Source of the DNA: Diogma glabrata
Lineage: Eukaryota > Arthropoda > Insecta > Diptera > Cylindrotomidae
Direction of reading: 5' to 3'
DNA length: 64,000 nt
NCBI GenBank assembly: GCA_963693315.1
Contig: OY856187.1
Location: 391,555,269-391,619,268, forward strand
Part shown: in pieces, positions 37,236 through 50,085 of the stretch
Layout: each line of letters begins with the position of its first letter
Position numbering within the stretch: position 1 is the first letter of the stretch
The notes under the pieces: model-generated
Databases searched by the model: none
Seen by the model: the letters and a program-made list of their open reading frames with translations, nothing else
Told to the model about the DNA's origin: nothing
Made by a program: the position numbers and the translations under genes

Positions 37236-38602
37236 AAACTCTTTGTTAAAGTGCATTTATTTTTTTATCTCTGTTTAAAATTTTATTACAAAACTCTCAC
37301 GAAACATCAATACGTTGCCGGAAAATCATAACAGATCATATATTAACATGATTTAGTGCAAAGATGATATGCTGATTGTATCATCAACTACTCAAAAACC
37401 TCTCCATTTAGCGTTTCGAGAAAATATTACAAAATCACAAATTCATATTTCTTTCAAAATTCCAATAATATTGTAAAAATTAAATAAAATCAAACTTTTT
37501 TCAAAATTCTAAAAATATTCCAAAAGTTATAACAAAATCAATAATTGAAACTTTTTCTAAATTCATATAATATTCCAAAAATTCTTAAAAATTCAAAAAT
37601 TCAAACTTTTTTCAAAAATTCTAAAAATATTGCAAAAATTATAACAAAATCAATAATTGAAACTTTTTTCAAAATTTCAAAAATATTCCAAAAATTAGAA
37701 TAAAATCAAATATTTAAACTTTTTCTAAATTCTAATAATATTCCAAAAACTCTTAAAAATTCAAAAATTCAAACTTTTTTCAAAATTTTAAAACTTTTGC
37801 AAAACGATATAACAAATATAACGAACAAATATGAAACTTTTTTAAAAATTCCAAAAATTAAAATAAAATTAAAATATTAAAAAACTTTTCAAAATTCTAA
37901 AAATATTCCAAAAATTCTTACAAAATCAAAAATTGAAACTTTTTTCAAAATTCTAAGAATATACATATAAAATTCACAAATTCTATTTTTTTTTTTCAAA
38001 ATTCTAAAAATATTGCAAAAATTATAACGAAATCAAAAATTAAAACTTTTTCCAAAATTCTAATTATATTTCAAAAATTATTACAAAATCAAACATACAA
38101 ACTTTTTTCAAAATTCCAAAAATATTTCAAAAACTATAACAAATTCAAAAATTTCCACGTCATACAAACAGCTAAATTTTTCGATTTAATTTTTTGACAC
38201 ACTTATAGTGCAATACAATTCTCAATAATAATAATATCATATAGATTTTAATTCGTCTTTCGACTTCTTGTATTGTAAAGTATGTTTTTACAGGCCAACT
38301 CAGAGTTTACATTTTTAGGGGACAAAAAATTTCTTAATTTGTGAATCTCGACGGTTTAGTAGGGATATTTTATTTATATACAATATTTTATTTAGTTTTA
38401 TTTATATACAAGCCTAAGTCACTTGTGTGACTAGATCTTGCCGGTTGTGACGGCCAGCCGGCAGACAGACATACATTTTTTTCGCTTCTTTAGAATCAGT
38501 AGGTCCTAAAACGTCGAGGAATGCCAAAAAAAGTGGAGGTAAGAATTTCACTTTTGGCTCATGAATTCAATATGTACTTTGGTTTTTTTAAAACCGAAGC
38601 AA
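37236..38602 (-). mobile_element. Helentron-associated (DINE-1/HINE-like) element, inverted copy 3, 3'-truncated
   Basis: Minus-strand copy. Its 5' end (…AAACCGAAGC at 38592-38600) is a diverged version of the ACTTCGG start. The AT-rich ~70-bp array (37430-38150) is expanded, the ~137-bp array is almost absent, and the CAGACAGACATACATT and GGCCAGCCGG markers are present at 38450-38480. The 3' stem-loop and CAGCCCCTCC end are missing: the element is cut at the gypsy boundary. Confidence 0.65.
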
Positions 38603-39702
38603 TACTACTTCTTTCTTTTAATCTTAACGCCTATTATTAAATCTATAAACAAATATAAATAGACAGATTACTAACGCTTTGTCCCATTTTTTATGTTGAA
38701 TTTATCTATATTGAATTATTTCATAATCTTTCCACGTCAAAGGATATGTAACTTCTTTCATTCAATTTTTATTAACAACTTTATTACATTTTTATTGAAT
38801 TTTTATATGACACTACCTAATGCATTTTAAACGATTTGTTATATTCACTGTTTGATATGAAGCGACAACAACGATAGTTTTAAAATTGTTGTTTTTGTCG
38901 TTTGAAAGTAAAACCAAAATTGATTTATTGTAAATATTAAATCATAGATAAGGAATTTATACCAAATTATAATTTATTATGTTCGAACTCAACTCAACTA
39001 TCAAATTATTTTGTATAAAATTCTTTCAAATTATCACGTTCAATTTACGATTAATTTAATTTTTATTACTTTTTTCACAAATTGATGAAACTTTTTAATA
39101 TACTATGATTACAGAGATATAATCTCCGCTCTAATATATTAATAACAATCCACTTTTGATACAATATAATATTATTTATCGTCATATCGTTATTTATGTA
39201 AAAACTAAAACTTTAAAAAATGCAAAAACTTAAATTGATAATAATCATAATGATGATGATTATTCTTCAGACTATTCAATTCATTCGCCCACTCTTTTTT
39301 TAGTTATTATATATGAAATAGGTGACCAACAATCGTTGATATCGTTGAAATTATAAGACGTTATGAAATGTAAAAAAAATATAAATAACAAAGTATGGAA
39401 TAAAGGTCATGAAATGTAAGATGAGAGTGTTATTTGTGTTATTTAAAGGGCAACTACGGTGAGTTAGGTATGTTATTATATCTAACACACGGTTATCAAT
39501 TTAATTTAATAAGAATATCATAAAAATAATTTCAGAGTAGACAAATTTTACATACGTAATTAAAGTAAAAAAAACTCAATGAACTTAACAACAGCAAACG
39601 AAGAGGACGTAAAACCAAATTAGACAAAGTTATCAACTCATCCTGGGGAAATCACTATATCAAGACACAAAAACTATGAAGACAACAACCAAAATGAAAA
39701 AT
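38603..39702. other. Unassigned AT-rich DNA
   Basis: Nothing recognised beyond a short ATGATG-type run near 39240-39262. No gene. Confidence 0.45.
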
Positions 39703-40185
39703 TAAGTTAAGTGTGAATAAAATTCGCTCGCGGAGGGTTCCGTGGAAGTAGAAGAACAAACTGACAGAATTAATTTAAATAAAGTTCTGTTGTAGGCTTT
39801 TTATTTTTGCTAGACCATAGGCGCATAAAACTGATTTTTTACTTGTAAATTCCGCTAGCAAAATCTTTCAGTTGATCCAAATTATACACAAAATGTTGCA
39901 CCTCGTTAAATATTTGTAATACCAGTGGGGTAACCAAAGAGAGATTTAATTACACCAACTTGTAAATGGTTTAAATTGGAAAATATACATTATTAATTCA
40001 AATAACACTTTAACAAAAATTGACAATAATTCAAAAACTGTAACGGCGCACTGAATTCTACAAAAAATTACAAACAAAATGTTTCTTAAATTACGTGCTC
40101 TTTCATATGACACCTCACTCGTTGGGATCAAAAATGATTTTTCACCCTTCCCCAATCCCACCCAATCCCCAATCCCACCTTACTT

Positions 40186-40232
40186 ACTTGAGTTTAATGT
40201 GTCACAAAAAAAACCATACGCTAAATAAATTG
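40186..40232 (+). mobile_element. RTE-like LINE 3' tail scrap
   Basis: TTTAATGTGTCRCAAAAAAA and CCATACGCTAAATAAA are shared with the tail downstream of the RTE-type fragment at 60845-60885. It is too short for more. Confidence 0.5.
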
Positions 40233-40540
40233 ATCTCAAAAAAATCCAAAATTAATTTAAATTCCCTTAATCTAGTCTAATATTAATACATATTAGGACT
40301 ACAAACTGACCAAGTGTCAGCCATTGATTTCACATTGATTGGTAACATACAATCGTGACTTAGGATGTTAATTAGAATAGAAATGTTCCCCATTCTTTGA
40401 ATTAACACAAAGTATTGTCTAGAAATTTAATACAAAAAATTCCATTAAATGTTAAAACATTTTCCATAATGACAGTGGAAAAATTCAACTTAAGTAAAAA
40501 ATAAATAAGTGATAAAGAAGTTTCAACTTTGAAATTGTCA

Positions 40541-40632
40541 TCGCCTCAACGGCGTAATCGATAGCGTGTTTGCTGCCCAAGGATTCAAGCCGGGCACTGA
40601 CGAGGTAGGTTCGAATCCCAACCGAAACACGA
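40541..40632 (+). mobile_element. tRNA-like SINE head
   Basis: GGCGTAATCGATAGCGTG resembles a tRNA D-arm/A box, and GGTTCGAATCCC (40608-40619) is a near-perfect B box. The distance suits a tRNA with a long variable region or a SINE. The acceptor stem does not pair convincingly and a non-tRNA body follows, so a SINE fragment is likelier than a tRNA gene. Confidence 0.55.
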
Positions 40633-41885
40633 AAAATGTGAAGTTTAGTTTTTTTCTGAGAAACTTCAAACCATACCTTTGAATTGAAAGAATTCCAATT
40701 ACTTCTTTACTTACTTGAGTTTAATTGATCTCAAAAAAATCCAAAATTAATTTAAAATTACAATGTTTCTTAAATTAAGTGCTCTTCCATAGGACACCCC
40801 ACTTGTAAGGGTTAAAAAAGATTTGTTTCACCTTTCCCCAATCTCAACCCCTCTTAATACAGAAAAATAATTATGTGACACTCCGCTATAGCTTTCGTTC
40901 AGGGTTTATCAAATTTCCTATCTCCGTGATATTTTTCAAAATTTTCTGTCAATTAAGCTTGAAACCCAAGGGGGGGACCAACTTTTTGTTGCTTTTTTTG
41001 ACAAAAATTCAAAAACTGAACACCGCAAAATTCTAAAAAAAATTACAACGTTTCTTAAATTAAGTGTTCTTTCATTTGATATCCCACATGACTGGGTTTT
41101 AAATGGTGTTTTACCCCCTTCTCGTTCCCCCGTTTAATAAATACGATTATGCATATTTTACACTTCCTTATATTTTTCGTTCAAAAGTTACCACTATTTC
41201 TATATTTTCAAAGACTTTTGAAGTTTTTTTATTAAATAGGTTTGGAACTAAGTAGAGAAGGAAAACATAAAAAAACGCTATTATTGAATGTTATTCAAAA
41301 AACTGTGTAGTGAAAAATTCTAAAATACAATTTTTAAAGGATACTGAATTCACGACCTTTCATATGACACCCTACTTGACTCGGTAAAAAAAATTATTTT
41401 TTTAAAGGCCTTACATAACAGCCCCGTAAAACAAACGGAAACAACTTTATTTTTTTTGTATCCGTCATCTTCAGGGAACAGGTTAGTTTTATACCCATGT
41501 TAAATTTCAGGTCCATAGGATTTATATTTTCTAAGATAATCGATTTTAATACAAAAACATATCGTAGTCTTCTCATAGTGTTCCGTATAAAAATGGAACC
41601 CTAAAAATAAGAAACTTAAAAAACACACTTTTAGAAAAAAAAATAAGCATTGATACACTTGACAAACTTGATTATAAAACTTGGACCATAAAGATAAACA
41701 AAATAAAAAAGTCAGTCAGGTGCAAATTCCATTCCCTGTGAATTCCAATAGCAAAATCAATGGAAAATTGATCCTAATTATACACAAAATGATACAGCTC
41801 GTTAAATATTTGCAATAGCAGTTTAGGGTAGCTAAAGAGAGATTCAATTACACCAATGTGTAAATGGTTTAAATTAGAAAAATAT

Positions 41886-43772
41886 GGAGGGGCTGAAATC
41901 TCACAGCTCTGAGATATCAAGACTTCGGTCTGGGTTAAAGATTTTGATATAGTTTTCGGCAAAAAACTTTTATGAGGACATGGTTTTTAGTTTTGGGCAG
42001 CGATGTATATCAAACATAACTCTTTGTTAAAGTACAAGCATTTTTTTAACTCAGTTTAAAAATTTACTACACAACTAACACGAAACATCAATACGTTGCC
42101 AGAAAATTATAATCAAAATTCCAAAAATATTGTAAAAATTAAATAAAGTCAAACTTTTTCAAAATTCCAAAAATATTCCAAAAATTAGAATAAAATCAAA
42201 TATTTAAATTTTTTCTAAATTCCAACATTTCAAAAATTCTTAAAAATTCAAACTTTTTCCAAAATTCTAAAAATATTGCAAAAATTATTACAAAATCAAA
42301 AATTGAAAATTTTTTCAAAATTCCAAAAATTATAATAATATCAAAAATTTTAAATTTTTCAAAATTCTAAAAATATTTCAAAAATTCTTACAAAATCAAA
42401 AATTAAAACTTTTACCGATATTCTAAAAATATTGCAAAAATTATTACAAAATCAAAAATACAAACTTTTTCAAAATTCCAAAAATATTTCAAAAACTATA
42501 ACAAATTCAAAAACTTCCATGTCCAATTTCATTTTAGATTACATTTACGTCATAAAAACAGCTACATTTTTTTTCAAAAAAAAATTGGCTAAAAAATAAA
42601 TGAAATCATTTTTTGACACACTTGACATTATTTTTTGACAAACTTATAATACCATAATTCTCTATAATAATAATAAAATATCATGTCATACAAACTATTA
42701 ATTTTATTGTTTTCTAAAAAAAATGGGTAAAAAATAAATAAAAACCTTTCTTTTGACACACTTGACAACATTTTTTGACAAACTTATAATCCATAATTCT
42801 CAATAATAATAATAAAATTTCATTTCAAAGTAACAATTTTATTTTTTTCCAAAAAAAGGGTAAAAAACTAAATAAAAATCTTTTGACACACTTGACAACA
42901 TTTTTTTGACAACCTCATAATGCCATAATTCTCAATAATAATAATAAAACTTCATTTCAAACAAACAATTAATTTTATTTTTTTTTCCAAAAAATTAGGT
43001 AAAAAAATAAATAAAAATCTTTCTTTTGACATACTTGACAACATTTTTTTGACAAACTTATAATCCATAATTCTCAATAATAATAATAAAATTTCATTTC
43101 AAAAAAACAATTTTATTTTTTTCCAAAAAAAAGGGTAAAAAACTAAATAAAAATCTTTTGACACACTTGACAACATTTTTTTGACAACCTCATAATGCCA
43201 TAATTCTCAATAATAATAATAAAACTTCATTTCAAACAAACAATTAATTTTATTTTTTTTTTCCAAAAAATTAGGTAAAAAAATAAATAAAAATCTTTCT
43301 TTTGACACACTTGACAACATTTTTTTGACAAACTTATAATGCAATAATCTAGTTTTTGATCTTACATACCAATCCCGACCATTAAGATTTCTAAAATTTA
43401 ATGTTCCTACTCGTAATCACTTAAAATGAACGTTTTTTAAGCCAAAAATATGAAAATTTGCTATTTTTGACACACATAATGATTTTTTGACACACTTTCG
43501 GTACAGTTATCGAACACAGCGTCCTTTCGGACCTGTCCCTTGTGAATACCTATTTTTAGAAAAAAAAATTTTTGGAATCCCTCCAGCGGTTTTCCCTGCA
43601 GCGTAGGTAATGACGGCCGGCCGGCCGGCCGGCCGGCAGACAGACATACATTTTTTTTTTTGCTTTTTTAGAATCAGGAGGTCCTAAAACGTCGAGAAAT
43701 GTCAAAAAAAGTGGGGGTAAGAATTTCACTTTGAGCTCATGAATGTAATACTTAGGTCTTTCAGACCGAAGT
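41886..43772 (-). mobile_element. Helentron-associated (DINE-1/HINE-like) element, inverted copy 4, full length
   Basis: The most complete copy, on the minus strand: 5' ACTTCGGTCTG (43762-43772), complement CAGACCGAAGT near the other end, stem-loop, terminus CAGCCCCTCC (ends 41886). The interior ~137-bp array is expanded (42600-43360), and a two-unit block of ~275 bp is itself duplicated. A (CCGG)n run lies at 43615-43635. Family X flanks both sides, and the sequence near 39980 supplies the unoccupied site, so the edges are real. Confidence 0.8.
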
Positions 43773-44300
43773 AAAATACATTTTTAATTCAAATAACAAT
43801 TTAATAATAACTGACAATAATTCAAAATCTGTGCACTGCAAAATTCTTAAAAAAATTACAATGTTTCTTAAATTAAATGCTCTTTCATATGACACCTCAT
43901 CAAAAATGGTTCACTCGTCCTCAATATCACCCCCTCAAAATACAGAAAAATATTTATGTGAAACTTCACTAAAGATTTCGTTCAGGTTTTATCAAATTTC
44001 CTATCTCTGTGTGTTGTTCCAAATTTTTCTGTCAGTCAACATCGAAACGCAGATGAAGAGACCAACTATTTGTTGCACTTTTTTGAAAATAATTCAAAAA
44101 CTGTGCACTGCATAATTCTAGCAAAAATTACAATGCCTCTTAAATTAAGTGCTCTTTCATTTGATGCCCAACCTGTAAGGGTCAATAAGGTGTTTTTCAT
44201 CCTTCCCCAATCGTTTATTAAACTTTCTTTCTCTGTGAATTTTTTCAAATTTTTAAATAATTTCAAGTTTAAATGTTTTTTTTTCTTTTTTGGAAGTAAC
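43773..44300 (+). repeat. Repeat family X, fragment after the Helentron-like insertion
   Basis: Two units with the ATTCAAAA…CTGTGCACTGC start at about 43820 and 44092 (272 bp apart), each followed by CTTAAATTAARTGCTCTTTC. It is the continuation of the family X copy split by the 41886-43772 element. Short frames here repeat between units and are shadows. Confidence 0.6.
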
Positions 44301-44319
44301 TATGACGATAAAAATTAAA

Positions 44320-45652
44320 TTTATAAAAATTTTGATGTATTAATTTCATATTTATAAAAAATTTAAACTTTTGCCGAAAAAAGTGCATTTAATTCGGAGC
44401 TAAGGTGAGTTTTTGTGTTTTGTCTATAATTGTTGACCTTCATACGGTCGGCCGTCAAACTATAGACTTAAAACAAAAAGTCACTTTAATTTAGTTCCTA
44501 ATTAAAAAATATACTATTGTCATGGAGCTACAACAAACTTTTTAATAAATTAAACAATACAAAATATTATTGATAGATGGGGACTTTGTCGAGTGATTAC
44601 TTTACAACCTTACCTGCTGTTGTAAAGTTGAACAATATTATCTAATTGTTCAATAGCATATTATTTAATTAGGAGCTAATTAAAGTGCTCCTTTTTGTGT
44701 TGAGTCTATAGTTTGGCGGTCGACCGTAGGGAGGTCGAAAATTCTAGACGATATACAAGAAGTCACTATTTTTTCGATAAACTTTTAAATTTTTTATAAA
44801 CATGAAATTAAAATATCAAATTTTTTATAAATATGTGATCTAGTAGGTAATAAGTTTGCTGAAATTAATTTTTTCGGCAAACGGTTGTAAAGTTTAACTT
44901 TACTGCCGCTGGGGAGTAGCTAAAGTCTTACTTTTCAGCAGGCGGCTGTAAAAGTAACGCCATTTTTATTTTATCTGCCGGCGGCTGTAAAATAACTTTC
45001 ATATTTTTACGGTGGCTGTAAGTAATTTTCATATTTTTACGGCGGCAGTAAAGCAATTTTCATATTTTTACGGCAGCAGTAAAGTAAAATAACATGATAA
45101 TATTAATTTGTTCAAAACAGAATGCATTTCAGTTCATTTTAATGAATTAAAATCAATAAAAATTAATTTCAGAAATTTTATTACCTAAAACATTAAAAAG
45201 AACGCAGCGCATCAATCATTCTGTTTTGAACAAATTCATAATCTCATGCTATGCTACTTAATTGCCGCTGTAAAAATATGGAAAAAAATGATGACACTTT
45301 GCTGCCGCCGCAAAAATATAAAAGTTGCTTTACTGCCGCCTTAAATAAAAGAAAAAAAAATTGCGTTACTTTACAGCTGCTTTGATTTTATGTAAAAAAA
45401 AGTAAGACATTAACTTTCTCCCTCTCGGCATTTAAGTTAAATTTTACAGCCTATTGCCGAATATAGTACAATATTTAATTAGGACCTTAAGTGCTACTTT
45501 TTGTGATGAGTTTATAGTTTGACGGCCGACCGTAGAGAGGTCGACAATTATATAGACGGTACAGAAAAACTCACTTTTGCTCCGTTTTTTCGGCAAACGT
45601 TTAAATTTTTTAGAAATATGAAATTAATACATCAAAATTTTTATAAATATGA
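44320..45652. repeat. 1.3-kb nested palindromic element with CGGCNGTAAAGT motifs
   Basis: Outer arms 44320-44470 and 45508-45652 pair, sharing TTTTGATGTATTAATTTCAT and GGTCGGCCGTCAAACTATA. Inner arms (about 44875-45115 and 45215-45470) pair around a centre near 45165, flanked by TTGTTCAAAACAGAATG and its complement. The inner arms carry a ~35-bp tandem of the form TTTCATATTTTTACGGCGGC…GTAAAG. It is non-coding. Single-arm relatives occur at 27950-28028, 33560-33960 and 45955-46085. Confidence 0.75.
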
Positions 45653-46940
45653 TTTATTACCATCATAATTACGTCCAAAAACTAAAAAAACATTTAAATT
45701 TAAATAATTTTATCAAAGCAAGCTCGAATTCAAAATTTCATTATCCAATCAAACTATTTGTTATGTTTTGTTGTCATTGTTATACAATAATTCAAAATTT
45801 CATAATCTAATCAGATTATTTGTTATGTTTTGTTGTCATAATTGCATAGAATAATTCACAATTTCATAATTCAATCAGACTATTTCTTATTTTTTGTTGT
45901 CATAGTTATACTATTTGTTTGCAAAAATAACAAAATATAACAAATAACAAACACTACTTTACTTCCACCGTAAAACTAAAATAAAAATGGTATTACTTTA
46001 CAACCGCTTTGAATATAAGTAAAAAAAGTTAGACTTTAACTAACTCGCGGCAGTAAAGTTAAACTTTACAGCTGTTTGCCGAAAAACAATATTTATGATA
46101 AATTATTAATTTAGAAATCGATAACAATTTTTTCAAAATGGTTTTGTTGTATAATAACTTTGTGAAATTACATAAAAATACCGTAGCATCAACAATTTGT
46201 TGTTTAGCGAAAATGATTTTACACTAGTGGAAAAAAAACAAATTTTCAAAGGATTAAGCCTGCACGAAAAAACATTTCATCTGCTATAGGATAGAAAACA
46301 GTATATTTTCCTACAAGAGATGAAAACGCTGCTTTTTCGTGCGTGAAAATTTATGGGGCAGTTTCACGAATGTAAAAGATTTTTATCTCGCGTATAAGAA
46401 ATCCAATTTTTTCTATGATAGTAAAGGGTGTATATAACATTTTTGAAATCAAAGATTTACGTCGGATTTTAAAATATATTACAGAATAAACGTTCCTGCA
46501 TGGATTGGAATCAAAAAATTTAGATCTCACTGACAATTTTCGCGAAATAATTAATTTCAAAGTTATCATTCACTCTATGCTATGTTATATTCGGTGGAAG
46601 TATCAAAATTTGTTAGAAAAATCAAAAATTCAGAATGTTCTTGCAAAGACATCCGGAAAAAAAACTTACGTTTAGTTTCTCTGTGCGATTTATGATTTTT
46701 TGAACCCAAAAAACAGCGGTGTCACCGGCAATCAGACGTAAATATTTAATTTAAAAATCTATAAAATCTGCTGCGTATACCGGAAAGCTGACCGCCATTT
46801 GCAGTAAGAAAATCTGGCAACGTTGTGTGTGTAGGTCAAAGAGATGTCTTTTTCATCGTTCGTGTTCATAATAAGATATCGTGACAGTCACATTTTAAAA
46901 TAAAATAATAATAGTTATTTAGGTATCAAGGGAATTATGA
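45653..46940. other. AT-rich stretch with a GTAAAGT-type fragment
   Basis: 45660-45955 holds three loose ~75-bp repeats around TTTGTTGTCATAGTTATA. 45955-46085 has CTTTACAACCGCTTTGA, GCGGCAGTAAAGTTAAAC and related markers of the palindromic family. The rest is unassigned; the minus frame at 46351-46569 has no motif. Confidence 0.5.
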
Positions 46941-47022
46941 GGATGTTAATTACCGAGGGAAACGTTTACTACCCGAGGGCCTCTGGCCCGAGGGTTAGTA
47001 AGTTTCACAAGGTAATTGACAT
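46941..47022. repeat. GC-rich imperfect palindrome
   Basis: GTTAATTACC…AAACGTTTACTACCCGAGGG mirrors CCCGAGGGTTAGTAAG…GGTAATTGAC, centred on GGGCCTCTGGCCC. It may be a short fold-back repeat. A diverged relative of the flank (GGGAATTA…GTCGGTAACTAAGG) appears near 47294-47335. Confidence 0.6.
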
Positions 47023-49371
47023 CTAATAATTCACGTGATACATAAATAATTTTATGTTTTACTACCTAAAACATTTATTAAACTAAAACATTTATTTTTA
47101 TCAAGTATTTGATAGCATGATTTTTCGTTTTAATTGATCAAGTTAGTTGTTTTTCATTTCAAATTGTATTGCTGGGTTATTGTTATTCGTTACTATGGCT
47201 TTATGTAAATAATGTTGTTTATGAATAAACAAAACAAAAATTTATAATGAAAACTAGGTCTATTATGAATCCATAACTCCCTCTTATAATTCCCTTGGGA
47301 ATTAAGAATGTCATTATTATGTCGGTAACTAAGGTCTAAACAACTTATAATAAATCAGTAAAACATAAATATATTTATTTATTCCTATAGGACACGCAAC
47401 AATAAAACAACATAATTTTAAATTAAAATAATAAATATATTTGACTGACTGCGACGTTACCAGATATACTTTTCCATATAGTAGTTGTAATCAAATTAGA
47501 GACACATATTTTTTAGCACTATGAAATTATATAATATTTTGGAAATATTCTATCATAGAAAATTGTTGTAATTGATAAAAAGCATTCCTGTATTGAAATT
47601 TTTACATAATAATTTGTTTGAAATTTTATTAGATGTACTACGCGATTTGACTATCTATACATCCTTAATATATAAACGATATTTATTAGAAATTATTAAA
47701 TTGGAAATCGACAAAATAACATTTAAAAATCATATTCTATTTTTTCATGGTTGCTTTATTTTAAAAACGTTATAAAATTATATGAAGATACTGCAACTGC
47801 AATTTGTTATTCTTTTTAGACTATAGAATAGAACCTATTTTCACAGGGTACTAAAATAGACTTTTCAGATGCTATCATAGAACAATATTTTTTTCTTTTA
47901 AAATTGAAACCAAATAAGTTGTCTTAAAAAAAACTTCCGACCTCAACAAATATTTTATTACTAATAATACAATCGCAAACAGTAACCATATACCAATAAA
48001 AATACACAATTTTTATTTAAAACATGACCACAAAATTACAATACAAGATACCATACATCAGCTACACTGTGGCCAGAAAATTTATACACGCCCGAAAAAG
48101 TAATACTTTTTGGTCTAGTAACACAAACTTTTCTAGTTTCTCCTGTCCAAAGAAATGATTAGTTAGAACATTCAACAAAGAATGGCAGTTCATGCAATTA
48201 ACTTTCTGCAACTAAGCCACTTCTCAAAAAATTTAAACGCTGGTTTCATCTAAAACCATTACGAAATTACTCAACTATTAAACTGGCATGTAAATAGTAT
48301 GCATTTAACTGTAACTGAAAATAACCCTTAAGCGGGGAAATTAGATAAAAGAACACGTATGGAACAAAATACAATTCTCAATTCGTTCCTCTTTTGATTG
48401 TTAGTTTCTTTTGTTAAAAACAGTTGACCTAATATTGATAGCAATTTAGAATATTCAAGAACTCAAGAATTTAAAACCTTCAATTATATTAACAATAAAT
48501 TTGCCTTCTGAAATACGTTATTTATTTATTTTTTAAACGATGGATCATTGGATGTTTCTTAAACATTCTCTGGGAACTTCTGAAAATGATTACAATATTC
48601 ATAAAGATGATAATAATGATTATGTGTATTTCATTTTTACCTTTTAAAAGTAAGACAATTGAGTTAACTTTAGCTACCATATATACACAGAGAAAACTAC
48701 TCAGACAAACGATTTTTAAAACCGTTTTTGAAATATGAAAAAAAAACATAAAATAAAAAATCAATCGATAAACTAAGAAGATTTTTTTCAGTAAAAAAAC
48801 CAAAATGAGTAACACCTCCGGCATGGAATCTTCAGTTGAATTGTTTTAGATACAGATAAAAAATATTAAAGTAAATTTATAATTTTCATATAATTATCAA
48901 CAAACATAAAACAACCAATTGTACAGCATAATTTTGTTTCTTAAGAAAATAAATCTCATCAACTTGGTTTAAAATATAATGTTTTGATTGATCCCTCAAT
49001 TCTATAACATCGATAAGAAATATCTTACTTTGTATTGACGGTTCAGATCAGATAAATATTTAAAATTCTTTATAAAATTTTTGTAAACATGTTTTGCATT
49101 GTGAGAAAATGAAAATATATCGACAAACTTTTTAGTAATGAGTAAATTTATCATATAAATGGCAGAGGAAAAATCTATTTTCATGCAGGTTTCATCCTCT
49201 GTGAAAATGAGTTTTTTCATCTAGTGTAACCAACTAACCAACTTTTCCTCTAGTGTAACAAACCTTTTAAGACAAAGCAACCATGCCATGCAAAAATAAA
49301 ATATGTAACTTGACTGTTATGCTGGCGATCTCTAATTTTAAAATTTATAATAACTATCGTTTATATATATA
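47023..49371. other. Unassigned AT-rich DNA
   Basis: No gene or repeat recognised. Frames at 47572-47775, 48522-48824 and 49002-49220 are Ile/Lys/Phe-rich with no motif and are considered chance. Confidence 0.45.
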
Positions 49372-49534
49372 TACTAGCGGGACCCGGCGTGCTTTGCTAC
49401 GCCTGTAAATAAAGTTTGTGTGTATACATTTTGTTGACGTAGTAGCAATAATTTCAAAGAGTCGTAATGAGAAATGATCTATTTTTTTTTTAATATGAAT
49501 GTAAAAGGATCAGCACTCTAGTTGATCAGTAAAA
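49372..49534 (+). mobile_element. Single-arm relative of the 6172 fold-back element
   Basis: TACTAGCGGGACCCGGCGTG, TTTGCTACGCC, AATAAAGTTTGTGTGTATAC and ATTTTGTTGACGTAGTAGCA follow the left arm of 6172-6390 in the same order, then degrade near a TTGATCAG. No opposite arm is present. It sits directly after a short (TA)n run. Confidence 0.7.
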
Positions 49535-50085
49535 TATAAAAAAATAGTATTATATATACAACAAAGGATATATAAAAAATATGCGATCATATAAGTTTTC
49601 AGGTAGGTCTCTATATAGAACATTTAAACATACGGAACAAAAATGGATTTACAAATTTTCACAGTGCTCATGCGGTTTAATATACGCTTTCTTTACCTGT
49701 AGGTTACTAAAAACGTTGCCAAAAATTTTGATCGTTATGTCATTTTATGGTCAGCAAAGGCAGTAAGAATAGCGACAATATATTCGATGAAGGTATAGAA
49801 GAAGTGATGCAAAAAAAGAATAGAAGAAGTGATGCCAAAAAAATCAAAATTATTTGGATGTTTTTGTATTAGAATTCATAGGATGAGAAATATTTCTATT
49901 CAGTCAACATCCTCAGTCATTTTAAAGTCATTATTGATTGTTGCAAATCAATGCGAAACTAATATCTTACACACGGTCAATATATTGGCATATATGTTCC
50001 ATATATAGACAACATTAATGGAATATTTATTTTCGGGCGATTTTGTGAGTAATTATTGCTCAAAGTAATTATTGAAAGTATTATT
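49535..50085. other. Unassigned AT-rich DNA
   Basis: One small duplication (AGAAGAAGTGATGC twice near 49797 and 49825). Nothing else is recognised. Confidence 0.4.

Larger units (their letters stand above)
39703..41607 (+). repeat. Repeat family X, long mosaic copy
   Basis: Opens with GTGTGAATAAAATTCGCTCG and GGAGGGTTCCGTGG. It then carries several ~280-bp units marked by AAATTACAATGTTTCTTAAA, CTCTTYCATATGACACC and a G7 run (around 40060, 40760 and 41045). It ends with GTTCCGTATAAAAATGGAAC and CCTAAAAA near 41607, a terminus style common in insect repeats. It is interrupted by an RTE-like tail scrap (~40193) and a tRNA-like head (~40545). It also contains the 'empty site' that matches the insertion point of the Helentron-like copy at 41886. 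Confidence 0.6.

Noticed and set aside
40541..40632. Functional tRNA gene
   Set aside because: A and B boxes are good, but the acceptor stem and anticodon arm do not pair as required; the SINE-head reading is preferred.
43831..44318. Overlapping frames in family X (82-94 codons)
   Set aside because: They recur because the ~275-bp unit repeats; no protein motif, and frames differ between units.
47572..49220. Ile/Lys/Phe-rich frames as possible small genes
   Set aside because: Low-complexity AT composition, no motif, no start or splice context.
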